The position numbers and the translations under genes are program-made. Source: Periplaneta americana (Eukaryota > Arthropoda > Insecta > Blattodea > Blattidae). Taken from it: DNA of 64,000 bases. Numbering within the stretch: the stretch's first letter is position 1; the number at the start of each line of letters is the position of its first letter. Location of the stretch: assembly GCF_040183065.1 (NCBI RefSeq), contig NC_091121.1:62900287-62964286 (forward strand). Reading direction: 5' to 3'. The notes beneath the pieces were generated by a model. It was given only the letters and a program-made list of their open reading frames with translations, was not told the origin of the DNA and searched no databases. This document shows, piece by piece, positions 10,784-21,984 of the stretch.

Positions 10784-12539
10784 CAATCTGTCTACCGGTG
10801 CCACTCTGCTATTACTTATGCCTGGAAATGCATTGCTGTAGCTGACTTCCAATACAGAGCGTGATTTGATTAATTTACTGGGGTTCTTTTGTAACAATGT
10901 AGACGAACTATGCTTTGCTGTATATGTTGAGTCCTGTGAGAATATATTATATTATAACACACAATTTCTTTTCGCAATTTTTGTAATATGAAATACACAG
11001 TGCGTCTGTTAAATAATGAGACTGGTTTCTTTTGTGAGAAACCTGCGGAGATATTAGTGAAATAGTTTTGGTTGTGATTGTCAGTATGTGTTCTTTTCAG
11101 CAAGCTCACATTCAGTGGGAATTGGGTTCTATTACCCCTGATCACATATATAACAGATTAGCCAGCCCCATATTAAAAACAGTAACATGTGGAAGAGAAC
11201 AACCACCAGGATCGCCTCCATCGATTGGAAACAACCGCTAGATGGGAGTACAGTTGCTCCATGCAATTCAAATGAGAGTTATAACGTGATTTCTTATGTA
11301 GTAACTAGATGGAAGCATATTGAAATTGATAAAAGTTGTTGCCGTCAAAGCCTATAAGGCTGAGTACTCTGTTATATTATGTGATCAGAGCTATTACCAT
11401 TGAAGTATGCATGTAATTTTGTTTCATGTATCGTCATTTACATGGAACAGCATGCCATGATTAAATTTTACTTATGCTGAGAAAAACTGCCGTGAATGTG
11501 TACCATGACCAGAAAATGTGTACTGAGTTGTACACAAGTCTTCCAATTATTCGGATATCTTCAAGGAAGTGGAAGTCACAGGAAAATAGTAACTAAAATA
11601 AAATGTTACTAAATCATAACCAAATAATAAAGTAAACAAAAAAAAGTTCTGAAGTAAATTGGTGTTGCTTGACTACTTGCCCTTACTACATGTTGAAATG
11701 TAAGGCAGTTCCTTGCTTTCAGATTTATCTGTACGATTCAGAAGCGTGTCTGCTCGCCAGAACTGAAAGGCTTTTCGTTTTTTCAAAAGTGAAAATATAT
11801 CAGCAACATCAGTGTCATCCAGTCGGTGTTACCAGATGCCTGAAAAGACAGCGCATTTTCGAGAACCTATATGAACAATGTCGTCATTGTGTGGAGTTGG
11901 GGAGAAATTATGTCGAAAATTTGCACTAAGTTCGTGTAAAAATATGCAGTATTTCGTAATAAATGCAGCTTCATTATTTAATAGGTACACTGTATATGAT
12001 GTCCTCTACCCCATTATTCCCTGCAATCATATGCTGTTGTTACATAGATACAATCTGTTCTGTTCCACAGACTTGCATCTGTGATATAACAGATTTTAAA
12101 AGTAGTTGTATACTAACAAATCTTCCAAAATATTGCTTCGTTACTTTACGAATGTTTATTTTGGTACTAATATTTCATATGATATGGTTACCCATGTCTC
12201 CTATTTCTTAATACAGCATTTCCTTTATGTTTGGCGAAATAATAATGCTGCTGGACTTCGTTGCCATTTCGTCTTTAGTAAAACCAGATTTTATTATAGG
12301 TAAGTGAAATTGTTAATTGGCTAGGAGAGACTTTAGCATGTGCAGAAGATCAGCTGTTGCAGAATTTAGGCTTGTTACAGAAAAATAATTGCCCTGCAAA
12401 AGATACAATTAATTTCGTGAACCATCAGCCATATTGCACTTCATGCTCTATAACCCAGAATACATTGTTGTCATCATCGCTGTTCTTGTGGTTTTCTTTT
12501 ATACAGAGGGGAAAGTTTCTGCCATTTAGCTAAATGGCT
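10784..12539 (+). other. TRMO 3' flank, probable 3' UTR then intergenic
   Basis: No canonical AATAAA occurs in the first 800 bases; the first I see is at 11597-11602, so the 3' end is uncertain. A block near 10998-11035 (TGTTAAATAATGAGACTGG) resembles the start of mariner-type elements, but I find no partner end. Small open frames at 11669-12303 show no similarity to anything I recognise. Confidence 0.35.
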
Positions 12540-12584
12540 GGATTCCTTAATCTGGGGGAAAAGCAGTAGTATAGTTATCTGCCC

Positions 12585-12670
12585 AAGGATAGGTCATTCA
12601 CTGCAAACCCAGCACTCTCCAATCTTCCCTATTATCTGCCTTCCACTTAAGAGTCAGCTAGCATACTGTA
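12585..12670 (-). mobile_element. LINE 3' end fragment, same family as 7695-7850
   Basis: The minus strand reads KADNREDWRVLGLQ then stop, matching the C-terminal peptide of the fragment at 7695-7850, with a similar non-coding tail (TGCCCAAGGATAGGTCATTC on the plus strand). Severely 5'-truncated. Confidence 0.6.
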
Positions 12671-12772
12671 ATTCTTCAATATTTTAAATGATTATATGTT
12701 TACATACCAAGCGTACAAACATCAGGTTTACGATAACACTTGAAAACGTTTCTCATATCCATTATTTATTAA

Positions 12773-13069
12773 ACCCCTTCAGGCCTGATGTACATTATAG
12801 TGTACATTGTTACTTTTTTTTCTTTTTTGGAATGTCTTCGATACTTTTAAATATTAAAAAAAATTCAGTGTGATAGAAATGGAGAATATTATTTTTGAAA
12901 CATTTTTATACCTGAATTAAAAATAAAATTTAAAATTTTGGGGCCCCAGGAGTCAAAATTGTCCCCAAACTTTGAAGACTTGATTTGGGAATTTTGGATC
13001 CCCAGAATGATTATGTGACCAGTTTTTTTTCATTCAATTTTGTTTAATATAAATTCAGGTCTGAAGGGA
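12773..13069. mobile_element. piggyBac-like MITE flanked by TTAA
   Basis: TTAA at 12769-12772 and 13070-13073 encloses 297 bp. Inverted ends are ACCCCTTCAGGCCTGATG and, on the complement, TCCCTTCAGACCTGAATT. CCC-starting ends at TTAA are the piggyBac signature. The interior is non-coding and contains a GGGGCCCC palindrome near 12941. Confidence 0.7.
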
Positions 13070-13073
13070 TTAA

Positions 13074-13592
13074 AATTTGTATTTCAATTGCATGTTGTGG
13101 TACATAGTACACTCTCGCACACGACAATAGCTGGCAACCTTCAGATCTTGACTCTACCAAGGCCATGTTTCATGAACCGCACATAGTACGTTACGTAATA
13201 TCGTGCAAGCATCCCGATACGGAAACATGCAGAAGTGATTTTGACTGTGGTGTGGAACAAATAAAGCGAACGTGCGACAAGGTGCCACATAATAGAGGTA
13301 AACATGCCATTAATATAATGTAACTCTGTTCTGTCTATAGTAATTATTAATATAATTGAAAATGAACCGCGGGAAAGGAAGGGATTAGGGGGAAGTAAAA
13401 GTTTTTTGTGACACACAGAAGTTCTTTGACCGAAGTCAAGTCGTAGGGCAGCTGTCAGATGTAAATAATGACAGTAGCTTTCGTGACATTTTTCAATAAT
13501 AGTATCCCCCACCCTCTCAACGTTTCCACATAGTATTCATAGTCTCTCTTGTGTTCCGCCAGAGAGCAGTATCTTCGGCCATTTTACTCTAT
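13074..13592. other. Intergenic, nothing recognised
   Basis: A minus-strand open frame (13141-13512) shows no domain and no splice logic. No repeats stand out. Confidence 0.4.
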
Positions 13593-13835
13593 TTTTTTAG
13601 TTGGTTATTTAACGATGCTATATCAACTACTAGGTTATTTAGCGTCGATGGAATTAGTGATAGCGAGATGAGACCTAAGATTCGCCATAGGTTATCTGAC
13701 ATTCACCATGCGGGTGAGGAAGATATCGGAAAAAAAACTCAATCAGGTAATCAGCCCAAGCGGGGATCGAACCCACACCCGAGTGCAGCCCCGAATCAGC
13801 AGGCTAACGCACCTGCCTTCCAGGATGCGAATTGA
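13593..13835 (-). repeat. SINE, family 2, minus strand
   Basis: The tail reads GGTTATTTAACGATGCTATA on the plus strand. The complement shows GACGCTAAATAACC-type and GTTGATA tail motifs shared with family 1, a B box GGGTTCGATCCCC, and the connecting GATTACCTGATTGAG. The head is diverged or replaced. Related copies are at 14442-14660, 21985-22242 and 35905-36050. Confidence 0.75.
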
Positions 13836-13919
13836 AGAGGGGGTGCCAGTGATCCAGTGATCGTCCTCCCCTAGAGAATCTGATGTTCCCTGCGGAAAAG
13901 GTGTTAATTTGTTTCTGCC

Positions 13920-14197
13920 AGGGACAACATTAAATGAGCCGTTGAGAGCAGGAGTGTTGTAAATCAAAATTGGGTAATGAGATTTAAAGTAAAAGTTCTG
14001 TAAAACAGCGCAAAGTACCGGGACTCGAACCCGAGTTTTCAGCTCTATGTGCTGACGCTTTATCCGCTAATAGTTTAAATAAATTGAATATTAATTGCTA
14101 CTTTGCGCTGTATTTTACAGAATGTTTACTTTAACTCCCACTACCCATTTTTGACTTGCACCACTTCTGCTCTCAATGGCTCAAATGTTGCTGCATA
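13920..14197. repeat. Palindromic repeat with embedded tRNA-like segment
   Basis: Arms of about 85 bp (13925-14010, 14095-14197) are reverse complements, sharing GTAAAACAGCGCAAAGTA-like sequence and GAGAGCAGGAG/CTTCTGCTCTC. The centre holds the minus-strand tRNA-like motif (CGGGACTCGAACCCGAG, B box complement) of the type found at both ends of the repeats at 16240 and 36655. Confidence 0.6.
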
Positions 14198-14441
14198 ATT
14201 TAATTTGCATATTTTATGTTATTAATGCAGTACATAACCACTCTCATTTCTTCATTTAAGTTGAGTGCGACAACATTAGGAATCGGCCAACACTGCAAAT
14301 TATTATGGATATTATTTTTATCTGCAATTAAAATTTGATGTCACCTCCTGGAGATAAAATTCAATTCGCACCCTGTTACTGCCTGAGTTTCACCCGTTGA
14401 TTTTGCGCTACTTGCCGGACAGATGATTTAGTGTTGCAGGA

Positions 14442-14660
14442 GCCGCCGGGGTAGCTCGGTTGGATGAGGCGCTTGCCTCAGTTCCGGAGTTGCGCTTGGG
14501 CGTGGATTCGATTCCTGGTTGGGTTTTTCCGAGGTTTTTACAAACCGTAAGGAGAATATCAGGTAAACTATGGCGAATCCTCGGTCTCATCTCGCTATCA
14601 CCAATCCCATGACGCTAAATAACCTAGTTGTTGATACAGCGTCGTTAAATAATCAAGTTA
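14442..14660 (+). repeat. SINE, family 2, plus strand
   Basis: The tRNA-like head has A box GTAGCTCGGTTGGATGAGG and B box GGATTCGATTCC. The body contains GGTTGGGTTTTTCCGAGG, and the tail GACGCTAAATAACCTAGTTG continues to GCGTCGTTAAATAATCAAG. This is the clearest intact head of the family in the window. Confidence 0.85.
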
Positions 14661-15333
14661 TAGGATTGGGTAGGAAGCAGGTCGTGCCCTGCTCGTAATT
14701 GGTAGTCCTGGTATTTTTCTTGGAAAAACACGAAAAATTCAAGGGAGGGTAAGAACAAAGCAATTAGCCTACTTGGATCTTTGTAAATTTGTACAGTCCC
14801 AGAAAAAAATGGCCTGACTCTTGATCATCTTTACGGAATACGATGTTTTCAATTTCAGTCTACAAGATCCAAAATAAATAGCAGCTATTTCTACTACGTC
14901 CATTATGACGCTGGCAACAAAATTGTGTCCGGTGAACACACACGCCAACGACACGACAGTTCTGTCTTTCACTGTTGCCGTGCAGTTGCCAGCCAGAAAG
15001 GTTGACGACAAAAATATCGTTCAATAATAATCTGTCGCCTGTGTACACATAGCCTAAAGCCCATACCAAGCCTTCCTCTCTGTGCATGTTCTTTCTACGG
15101 TACGTACAATACCACCGCAGTAATCCTTTCTGTTACCACAAGTCTAAAACGTTTGTCCCTTTCAGAATAAAGACTTGTTTAATGACATCCTCAAAGATCC
15201 TTTCAATGATTCAATTATCTCAGTCCCACATAGCATGTTCAGGCGCGAGCATGCTCTGACTCCACCAGTTTCTTTATTCAAATTCCAAAAATACGGTTCT
15301 GACTTAAATATATTTAGCTAAAAATCGACTGTC
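14661..15333. other. Intergenic, nothing recognised
   Basis: Small minus-strand frames (14769-15087) are not coding-like. No terminal repeats were found. Confidence 0.4.

Positions 15334-15396
<63 letters not shown>
15334..15396. repeat. (ATT)n microsatellite
   Basis: About 20 uninterrupted trinucleotide units. No adjacent retroelement body was recognised, unlike several other ATT/AAT tracts in the window that are element tails. Confidence 0.95.
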
Positions 15397-15397
<1 letters not shown>

Positions 15398-16239
15398 TCG
15401 ATTAAAATTGGAGTGGGAATAGGCTCGCGTGTTTTTTCGTTACAAATATTCTCGACTCAGCAGCTGACAATTTTTATGTGCATCGCGTGTGTGTAGAGCA
15501 CATGCGCTACCCATTTGCTAATTCAGTCGGCCACGGTAAACAAAGATAATAAATCGATATGGAAACTGATGAATTCTCTGGTAACCCAGTTTGTCGGACC
15601 CAGTAGGGTCATCGCCCGTGGAGAGAGCATACGGTGAAGGAGTTCTTGGCGGGTGAGTTGAATTTCAAGAGGTTCTTTTATTTTGTCACTTCTGAACGGT
15701 GACGTGGCATTTGGTTTCCAAGAATATTCTTATATTTTGTCACAATTAAGCCGGAAATACGCTCATAAATGCATTATGTACTTTGGCAATATTGCGGATA
15801 AACGCACTTGCTACAAATCCACTTTTATTATTTATTTTTCTTATACGGAATTAGAGACAATAGTTGAATGTTAGTATTTACTATGAACTTAGAGGGAAAA
15901 TATATTGCTTTCGAATTATTCGCATAAAAAAAAACAATATAGGTGATGCCTAGGGATGAAAGTTCGGACACCGAACCTATGAAGTTAACTACGTCGCGTG
16001 TTATACAAGTCGTGTTGTTTACATCAACTCAAGGTAGCCCTATACTGGGATTTGTGCAGAACACTGCTATGCTTGAATCAAAACATTGCTCGGTATAAAC
16101 AGGTGACTAAAACAAATAGATTATAACACATTTACGAAAGCTACTTACGTCATTCTCTTCGTTATAGAAAATGGTGACAGATTTTAAATAAAAATGTATT
16201 GTTTTAAACGACATATTTCACATTTCTATACCTAGCTTA
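15397..16239. other. Intergenic, nothing recognised
   Basis: AT-rich sequence with short frames (such as 15683-15874) that show no family resemblance. Confidence 0.4.
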
Positions 16240-17425
16240 TTAATTAATATGATGTACCGAAGTACATATGATATTTCCGTGCAGGAATTCTGCTTTATCG
16301 TATGGTGAAGAATGGGTAGAACGGAAAAAAAATCTCTGCGGCACCGGGACTCGAACCCAGGTTTTCAGCTCTACGTGTTGACGCTTTATCCACTAAGTCA
16401 CACCGGATTCTAGTTCCGGTGCCGGATTGAATCTTTCTCAGTTTAAATTCTACCTCTCTGTTTTCCCCTTGGTGTCCACACCTGTGGAGTAACGGTCAGC
16501 GCGTCTGGCTGGGAAACCAGGTGGCCCGGGTTCGAATCCCGGTCGGGGCAATTTACCTGGTTGAGGTTTTTTCCGGTGTTTTCCCTCAACCCAATACGAG
16601 CAAATGCTGGGTAATTTTCGGTGCTGGACTCCGGACTCATTTCATCGGCATTATCACCTTCATATCATTCAGACGCTAAATAACCTAGATGTTGATAACC
16701 CAATAAAATAAAAAAAAAATGTCCCCTTGGTGGCCTATCCTCGTGTACTGTGTCACAGAATATGTGACTGTGGCACAATTTCCAACACACTATGTGCAGA
16801 GATGCACTCATTACGAGTGACTAAGTGGCCGGGATCCGACGGAATAAGTGCCGTCTTGAATCACTAAGTGATTACCTACGCGTATCATATTATTATGATT
16901 TACCGAAGTAGATATGATATTTCCGTGCAGGAATTCTGCTTTACCATATGGTGAAGAATGGATAAAACGAAGAAAAATTCTCTCCTGCACCGGGACTGGA
17001 ACCCGAGTTTTCAATTCTACATGCTGACGCTTAATCCACTAAGCCACTATAATATGTACTTCGGTACATCATAGTAATATGATATGCGTAAGTAATCATT
17101 TCGTGATTCAAGATGGCGCTTATTCCGTCGGATCCCGGCCACTTAGTCACTCGTAATGAGTGCACCTCTGTACATAGTGTGTTGGACATTGTGCCACTGT
17201 CATATTCTGTGACACAGTAGGCTACATGAGGGTAGGCCATCAAAAGGGAAAACTGAGAGGTAGATCTTAAACTGAGAAGGATTCAATCCGGCATCGGAAC
17301 TGGAATCCGGTGTGGCTTAGTGGATAAAGCGTCAGCATGTAGAGCTGAAAACCCGGGTTCGAGTCCCGGTGCCGGAGAGAATTTTTTTCCGTTCTATCCT
17401 CACCATAGCTTATTTACGTCTTTGT
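16240..17425. repeat. Head-to-head repeat with tRNA-like segments, copy A
   Basis: The left half (about 16240-16900, minus a nested SINE) is the reverse complement of the right half (about 17060-17425), with an extra partial unit between. Each unit carries a tRNA-like stretch: A-box-like GGCTTAGTGGATAAAGCG and B box GGTTCGAGTCCC. Tails contain GCAGGAATTCTGC, the short palindrome ATGTACTTCGGTACAT and the block GATCCCGGCCACTTAGT. tRNA-like segments lie at 16340-16415 (minus), 17000-17045 (minus, decayed) and 17310-17382 (plus). The same unit recurs at 36655-38285. I do not recognise a named family. Confidence 0.7.
16475..16721 (+). repeat. SINE, family 1, full length with TSD
   Basis: Begins TCCACACCTGTGGAGTAACG and has B box GGGTTCGAATCCC. 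The body has GAGGTTTTTTCCGG and GCAAATGCTGGG, then the tail CAGACGCTAAATAACC and an A-rich end. An 11-bp duplication TCCCCTTGGTG flanks it (16464-16474, 16722-16732). It is inserted in the left arm of the head-to-head repeat and is therefore younger. Confidence 0.92.
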
Positions 17426-18943
17426 AAATATATACTATCAGCTGTTGATAACAATAAAGGGCTTAAACTAAAACTGAAGGGTGTTTGTAACAGTGCGCTA
17501 AATGCGATACACAAGCGAAACTTGTGCTGAAATCTCATGGCGAAACTGGGAATGATGATTAGGCCGATTTACACTTTGAAGACAATAATATGAGGAGCTC
17601 TTTAAAACAATAAACTCAATACGTAAATTTTGTGGGTAAGGCCATTTGTACGCTCAGTGTCTCATATATTATATACTGTAATACAGTGTTGTTTCCGATC
17701 TCAGGGTCGTAATGTACCTCTCCCAAAAAGACTCGATTTCCTTGGGCTTTGCTGCTGTGAGACATCGTGCACTCTGACTATGAGATCACTCACTTCTGGT
17801 CTGTCACCTCTCGCCACAGTTCAGCTGTCCTGTGACTCCTGACGCACGTGACGTCGTTTAAAGAGATCGGAAACAGCTCTCTGTATTCGTGAAATTGTGT
17901 AAACAGCTTACCACTCGTGCTGTTCATTTACTTTGGAAAATTCACTTGCATCTGCACTGCTCTTGAATGAACAGCACTATGGTGTTGATGATGGTGATGA
18001 ACCCAGATAATCCCAGAAGAGCAAGGGCCTCCAACTAGTGTAGAGGTGACGCAAGTTTTCTCATATGGTGAGCCAGACCATAAGAGAACTTAAGTCTACT
18101 TTTGTTCTCACGCACACTCGCTTGAACTTTAAACCCTATGTATCTTGGCCTTAAATATACTTAAACCTTATAACCTTGCTACAATTTCAGTCTTTTGATT
18201 TCCCTAACTCTACCTAAAACCACAACTCTGAACAGCTACAGCTTTTTCGTTGTCCATTCTTTCCTTTCTCCAGCAATACCTAAGCCATAAACCTTCTGTA
18301 TTTTTTTTTTTTTTTTTTTTTTTTTTCATTGTTGGACTACTTCACTTGCACCGCTTAAAACTAAACACCGTCTGCATCCACAATTGTCTGTATTTTTGTT
18401 TTATTTGGGTCTACACTAAAATATAAACTCAACACATTTACAATTTTCACTATGTTCAGGCCTTCGGTTTCACTGGCACTCTATCTCACTATAACTTTGT
18501 AGTAGTCTTATGCCTATAAAAAATAGAGGATTTCACGTTAAGAAAAAAGCATTGAACATATGGGGGCTGTTCCATAAACTATTTATAAGTATTTTTCTTG
18601 AGAACTGGGGATTAATTAGTTTCCTTTAATTCATAGAACACAATTTCATTGAGAACTAGAGCGATTTCATGTGCTAAAATTGTGTTAGACCTCTAAAATT
18701 ACCATACATTTAATTTATGAATAACGGGGTAACAGCTAAATTGGTGAAATAGCCTTCCACTTTCTTGCCAAACATCCCCGCTGAGAAATGTAACAGACAA
18801 GTAGGGGTGGTACAGTTGAGGCTAAGATTTCACACTGTTAAAACACGTACAACATCGTGTGCGCTTATTATATAAAGTACACAAAATTTAACTGTCAGCA
18901 AAGCAACAAAGGCATTAAATTCTTGTTTGATTATAATGTGAAG
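17426..18943. other. Intergenic, only a poly-T tract seen
   Basis: Contains a 28-base T run at 18300-18327. Open frames such as 17630-17842 are not convincing. No paired terminal repeats were found. Confidence 0.4.
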
Positions 18944-19132
18944 TTAATAACGGAAAAAGTGTGCTGTACGTAATCCTAAATTTGTATTATAAGCACTTCT
19001 TAACGTTTAATAACGGAAAACGTGTTCTGAATATAATCTTAAATTTGTATTATAAGCGCTTCTTAACATTTAATAACGGGAAACGTGTGCTGCACATAAT
19101 CTTAAGTCTATATTATAATCACTTCTGAACCC
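18944..19132. repeat. 63-bp tandem repeat, three copies
   Basis: Units start TTAATAACGG at 18944, 19007 and 19070 and share CGTGTKCTG, ATAATCYTAAATTTGTATTA and GCACTTCTTAAC-like blocks. Copy 3 is the most diverged. No coding content. Confidence 0.9.
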
Positions 19133-19163
19133 AATAAAATAACAGTATTGATGTGTGGCACAG

Positions 19164-19167
<4 letters not shown>

Positions 19168-19202
<35 letters not shown>

Positions 19203-19206
19203 TATT
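19168..19206. repeat. (ATT)n microsatellite
   Basis: About 12 units with a single ACT interruption, directly upstream of the hAT-end-like sequence. Confidence 0.9.
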
Positions 19207-19219
19207 TGTAATAGCAGTA

Positions 19220-19323
19220 ACTTTTCAAGTGTCTAAAATTATATTTTAATGCCTACTTTCGATCATTATGGTGCCTAATTGAGTGTCTAAAAGTTGATTA
19301 ATGGCCTAAATGTCCGAAGTCTA
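19220..19323 (+). mobile_element. Solo right end resembling the hAT at 4684
   Basis: Repeated GTGCCTAAT/GTGTCTAAAA motifs lead to GGCCTAAATGTCCGAAGTCTA. Its complement (TAGACTTCGGACATTTAGG) resembles the termini of the hAT element at 4684-7528. No matching left end or 8-bp duplication was found, so this is a remnant of the same or a sister family. Confidence 0.5.
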
Positions 19324-19890
19324 GTTATAATGTATATTAAATATAATGTATGTTTTTGCAGGCATCATTATGGCATTAATAGTTTTTTTTATCATTTGAA
19401 CGAACTAAACGTACCTATTTTGTGCGATAAACTTGTTAGAACGCTGTACGTGTTAGGAAGAGAGTGAGATAGAGATACTATACCTCACTCGTTCTACTAA
19501 CGGAGGCATCGTACGGTAACAGTGTACTAGCCAAGACGCGTAAGACCAATGCTTTTTCCTTAAGATGGAATGCTCAATAGCTGTTTCTATCTTGTCTGTC
19601 TCGTGCAGTCCTTGTCCACGTATTCCCACGAACGATCTATTGTGTTGTTGTTGTTTAGTCAACTCTCCGAAGACAGGTCTGAATCTCACAAGTGGTACCA
19701 AGAAGGCTACACTTATGAGACAACTAGACCAGGAAATAATGGGGTAGGGTGGCTAGTTCCTTTCCTCCTCCATTGTATACATCTCCGACTAGCTATATAT
19801 TACACTAGTCAGATTTTATATGCATGCAAACAATTGTTCTTCCTCTGACACATACCGACAAGTGAGATGTACTGCCTGATAACAGATGCA
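19324..19890. other. Intergenic, nothing recognised
   Basis: Overlapping short frames at 19453-19848 on both strands lack any domain. I regard them as chance frames. Confidence 0.4.
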
Positions 19891-20277
19891 CAGTAATGGC
19901 AAAAAAACCGGACCGACCCTTGTAGCTGATTTCAGAGTCACAGATTCAAATTTTACTAGTCTCAAAACACATCCATCTTGTATAATTAATTGTAATAATG
20001 AAATTTATTGGATTTGTTCTATTCTTACCGTCTTTTGTTTCCTTCAGTGCCTCAAACTTACAGACGAAAAAACATTGAGAGTTTTATTTTCATCTGGCAT
20101 CATTATTACATTTCTACCTCTATTCGGCAAAGATAACTGCGTATTTTTACATTAAATAGCAGTACATACCTCTGGCTTCACTATCCATATTGAAATTACC
20201 ACAGTTTGACACAATACACAGCACAGGATTCTTTTTTATCAGCTACAAGGGCCGGTCCGGTTTTTTTGCCAATACTG
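19891..20277. mobile_element. Tc1-like MITE with 41-bp inverted ends
   Basis: Ends CAGTAATGGCAAAAAAACCG and, on the complement, CAGTATTGGCAAAAAAACCG continue for about 41 bp with three or so mismatches (through CCCTTGTAGCTGAT). TA follows the right end (20278-20279) and CA precedes the left, probably a mutated TA. The CAGTnnTGGCAAAAAAA start is typical of Tc1-type elements. The 387-bp interior is non-coding. Confidence 0.8.
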
Positions 20278-21523
20278 TACATATCAGACAGGATAATCAT
20301 GGTACTGCTTGTGATAAATTCAGGTACTGACCCAATGGGATATTTCCTGCTGGAGATAACAATTTTTTTCCTCCCCCCTCCCCAGAGAATTTAAATTTCA
20401 TGCAAATCATTTTGTTCAATTTAAAGGTTTTAAAATGAGTTTTATATTACCTTTGATTGAGATTCTGGCTGATTCTTCTATTGTCAGGTAGTAGTCTTCG
20501 CTTTGTTGACTGAACATGGTAAGTTTGACTTCAAAAACTTAGGCCTATCTAATGGAAAATTAATGGACACTTGTTTTTAATTATATTTAGATAAGCCCAG
20601 ATAATACCACTTGTTCCTCATAGATAAGATTTTCCCTACCAATATATTAGTACAGAGCGCTGCATTCTGCTTCCTGGAAACGTACGCACGAACCATGCAT
20701 GCATGGCTGGCCGTCGGCCCATAACCTCCTGCGTATTTCTATATGTATGCTGTATACTTTCATTCATAATGAATAAGCCTACTATCCGACCGAGTGGTTA
20801 TGTCGGATCTCGATTTCCCCCACCAATTTCTGCTGGTCTCTCTATAAAGGCTAGTGGCAGGGGTGTTAGACTCCTTCCTGAAAATATTTGCTGTTCAGAA
20901 TTGGAAGTTTACGTTATGTTATACAACTGCTTAAAGTAATAGATCCCTGGCGAAGTTGTGACGCAATTTGTGGTTGTGCACAAAGCAGGCGTTGAAAAGG
21001 GTTTTCTCGGGGTACTCCCGTTTCCCTGATATCATTCCACTTTCCCCTCATTTCATGTATCATGTGCAATAAGTTAAAAATATGCTTGGGTGAAGTCTTG
21101 AGTATAATACTGATAGGCTTATAGGAGGGGGTTGGCGCTTCGGACCCTGGAGCTTATTAAGTTACCCGTCTGCGTAAGAGACTTGGTTCTAGAGGGTTGA
21201 GGTTGGATGGCCCACCTGTCAGCATCGAGTTCACCCGAGCCACCTGTCATACAATCATCGCATATGAGTATATAGGACACACACTGGCAAAAGAAAGCCA
21301 TAGAAATGATCATATCTTAAAAATCCTTCCTTATTAATTAAAAAAAAAGCGGGCAGTGTATGCTGGGGCAGAATCTTAAAAAAAAAAACATTTTATCTCT
21401 CATTATCTCACAACAATAAAAAAACGGTACTGTGATACGGGGATTATCTGTGTTCCAGTACCTAGTGTGTGAAGCAACATTACATTAATAAATCCATGCC
21501 TCATTTGAAAACTTTATTAAATT
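20278..21523. other. Intergenic, nothing recognised
   Basis: A 78-codon frame at 20703-20939 starts MAGRRPITSCVFL but has no recognisable domain. No mobile element structure was detected. Confidence 0.4.
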
Positions 21524-21538
21524 TAATGTGAATCAACA

Positions 21539-21902
21539 AGGTGCTCAGGAAAATATTTGGGGCTAAGAGGGATGAAGTTACAGGAGAATGGAGAAAGTTA
21601 CACAACACAGAACTGCACGCATTGTATTCTTCACCTGACATGATTAGGAACATTAAATCCAGATGTTTGAGATGGGCAGGGCATGTAGCACATATGGGCG
21701 AATCCAGAAATGCATATAGAGTGTTAGTTGGGAGACCGGAGGGAAAAAGACCTTTAGGGAGGCCGAGACGTAGATGGGAAGATAATATTAAAATGGATTT
21801 GAGGGAGGTGGGATACGATGATAGAGAATGGATTAATCTTGCTCAGGATAGGGACAATTACAATGTGAGGGCGGCAACGAACCTCCGGGTTCCTTAAAAG
21901 GC

Positions 21903-21960
<58 letters not shown>
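21539..21960 (+). mobile_element. 5'-truncated LINE with (GTAA)n tail and 15-bp TSD
   Basis: An open frame of about 118 codons (21541-21897) encodes the C-terminus of a LINE endonuclease/reverse-transcriptase polyprotein (RCLRWAGHVAHM, GRPEGKRPLGRPRRRWEDNI). A stop and a (GTAA)n tail of about 60 bp follow. TAATGTGAATCAACA is duplicated exactly at 21524-21538 and 21961-21975. Truncation at the 5' end and the flanking duplication are the marks of target-primed reverse transcription. Confidence 0.93.
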
Positions 21961-21963
<3 letters not shown>

Positions 21964-21984
21964 TGTGAATCAACATTACTGTCG

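Noticed and set aside
17310..17382. Apparent tRNA genes (also near 16340, 36765, 36857, 38190 and in every SINE head)
   Set aside because: A and B boxes are present, but anticodon and acceptor stems are imperfect, the sequences run straight into repeat bodies, and the same stretch recurs many times. They are tRNA-derived repeats, not tRNA genes.
18780..19331. Full hAT between CAGACAAGTAGGGG (18795) and the end at 19323
   Set aside because: The putative left end matches only a few bases beyond CAGAC, and the 8-bp flanks (AAATGTAA, GTTATAAT) differ.
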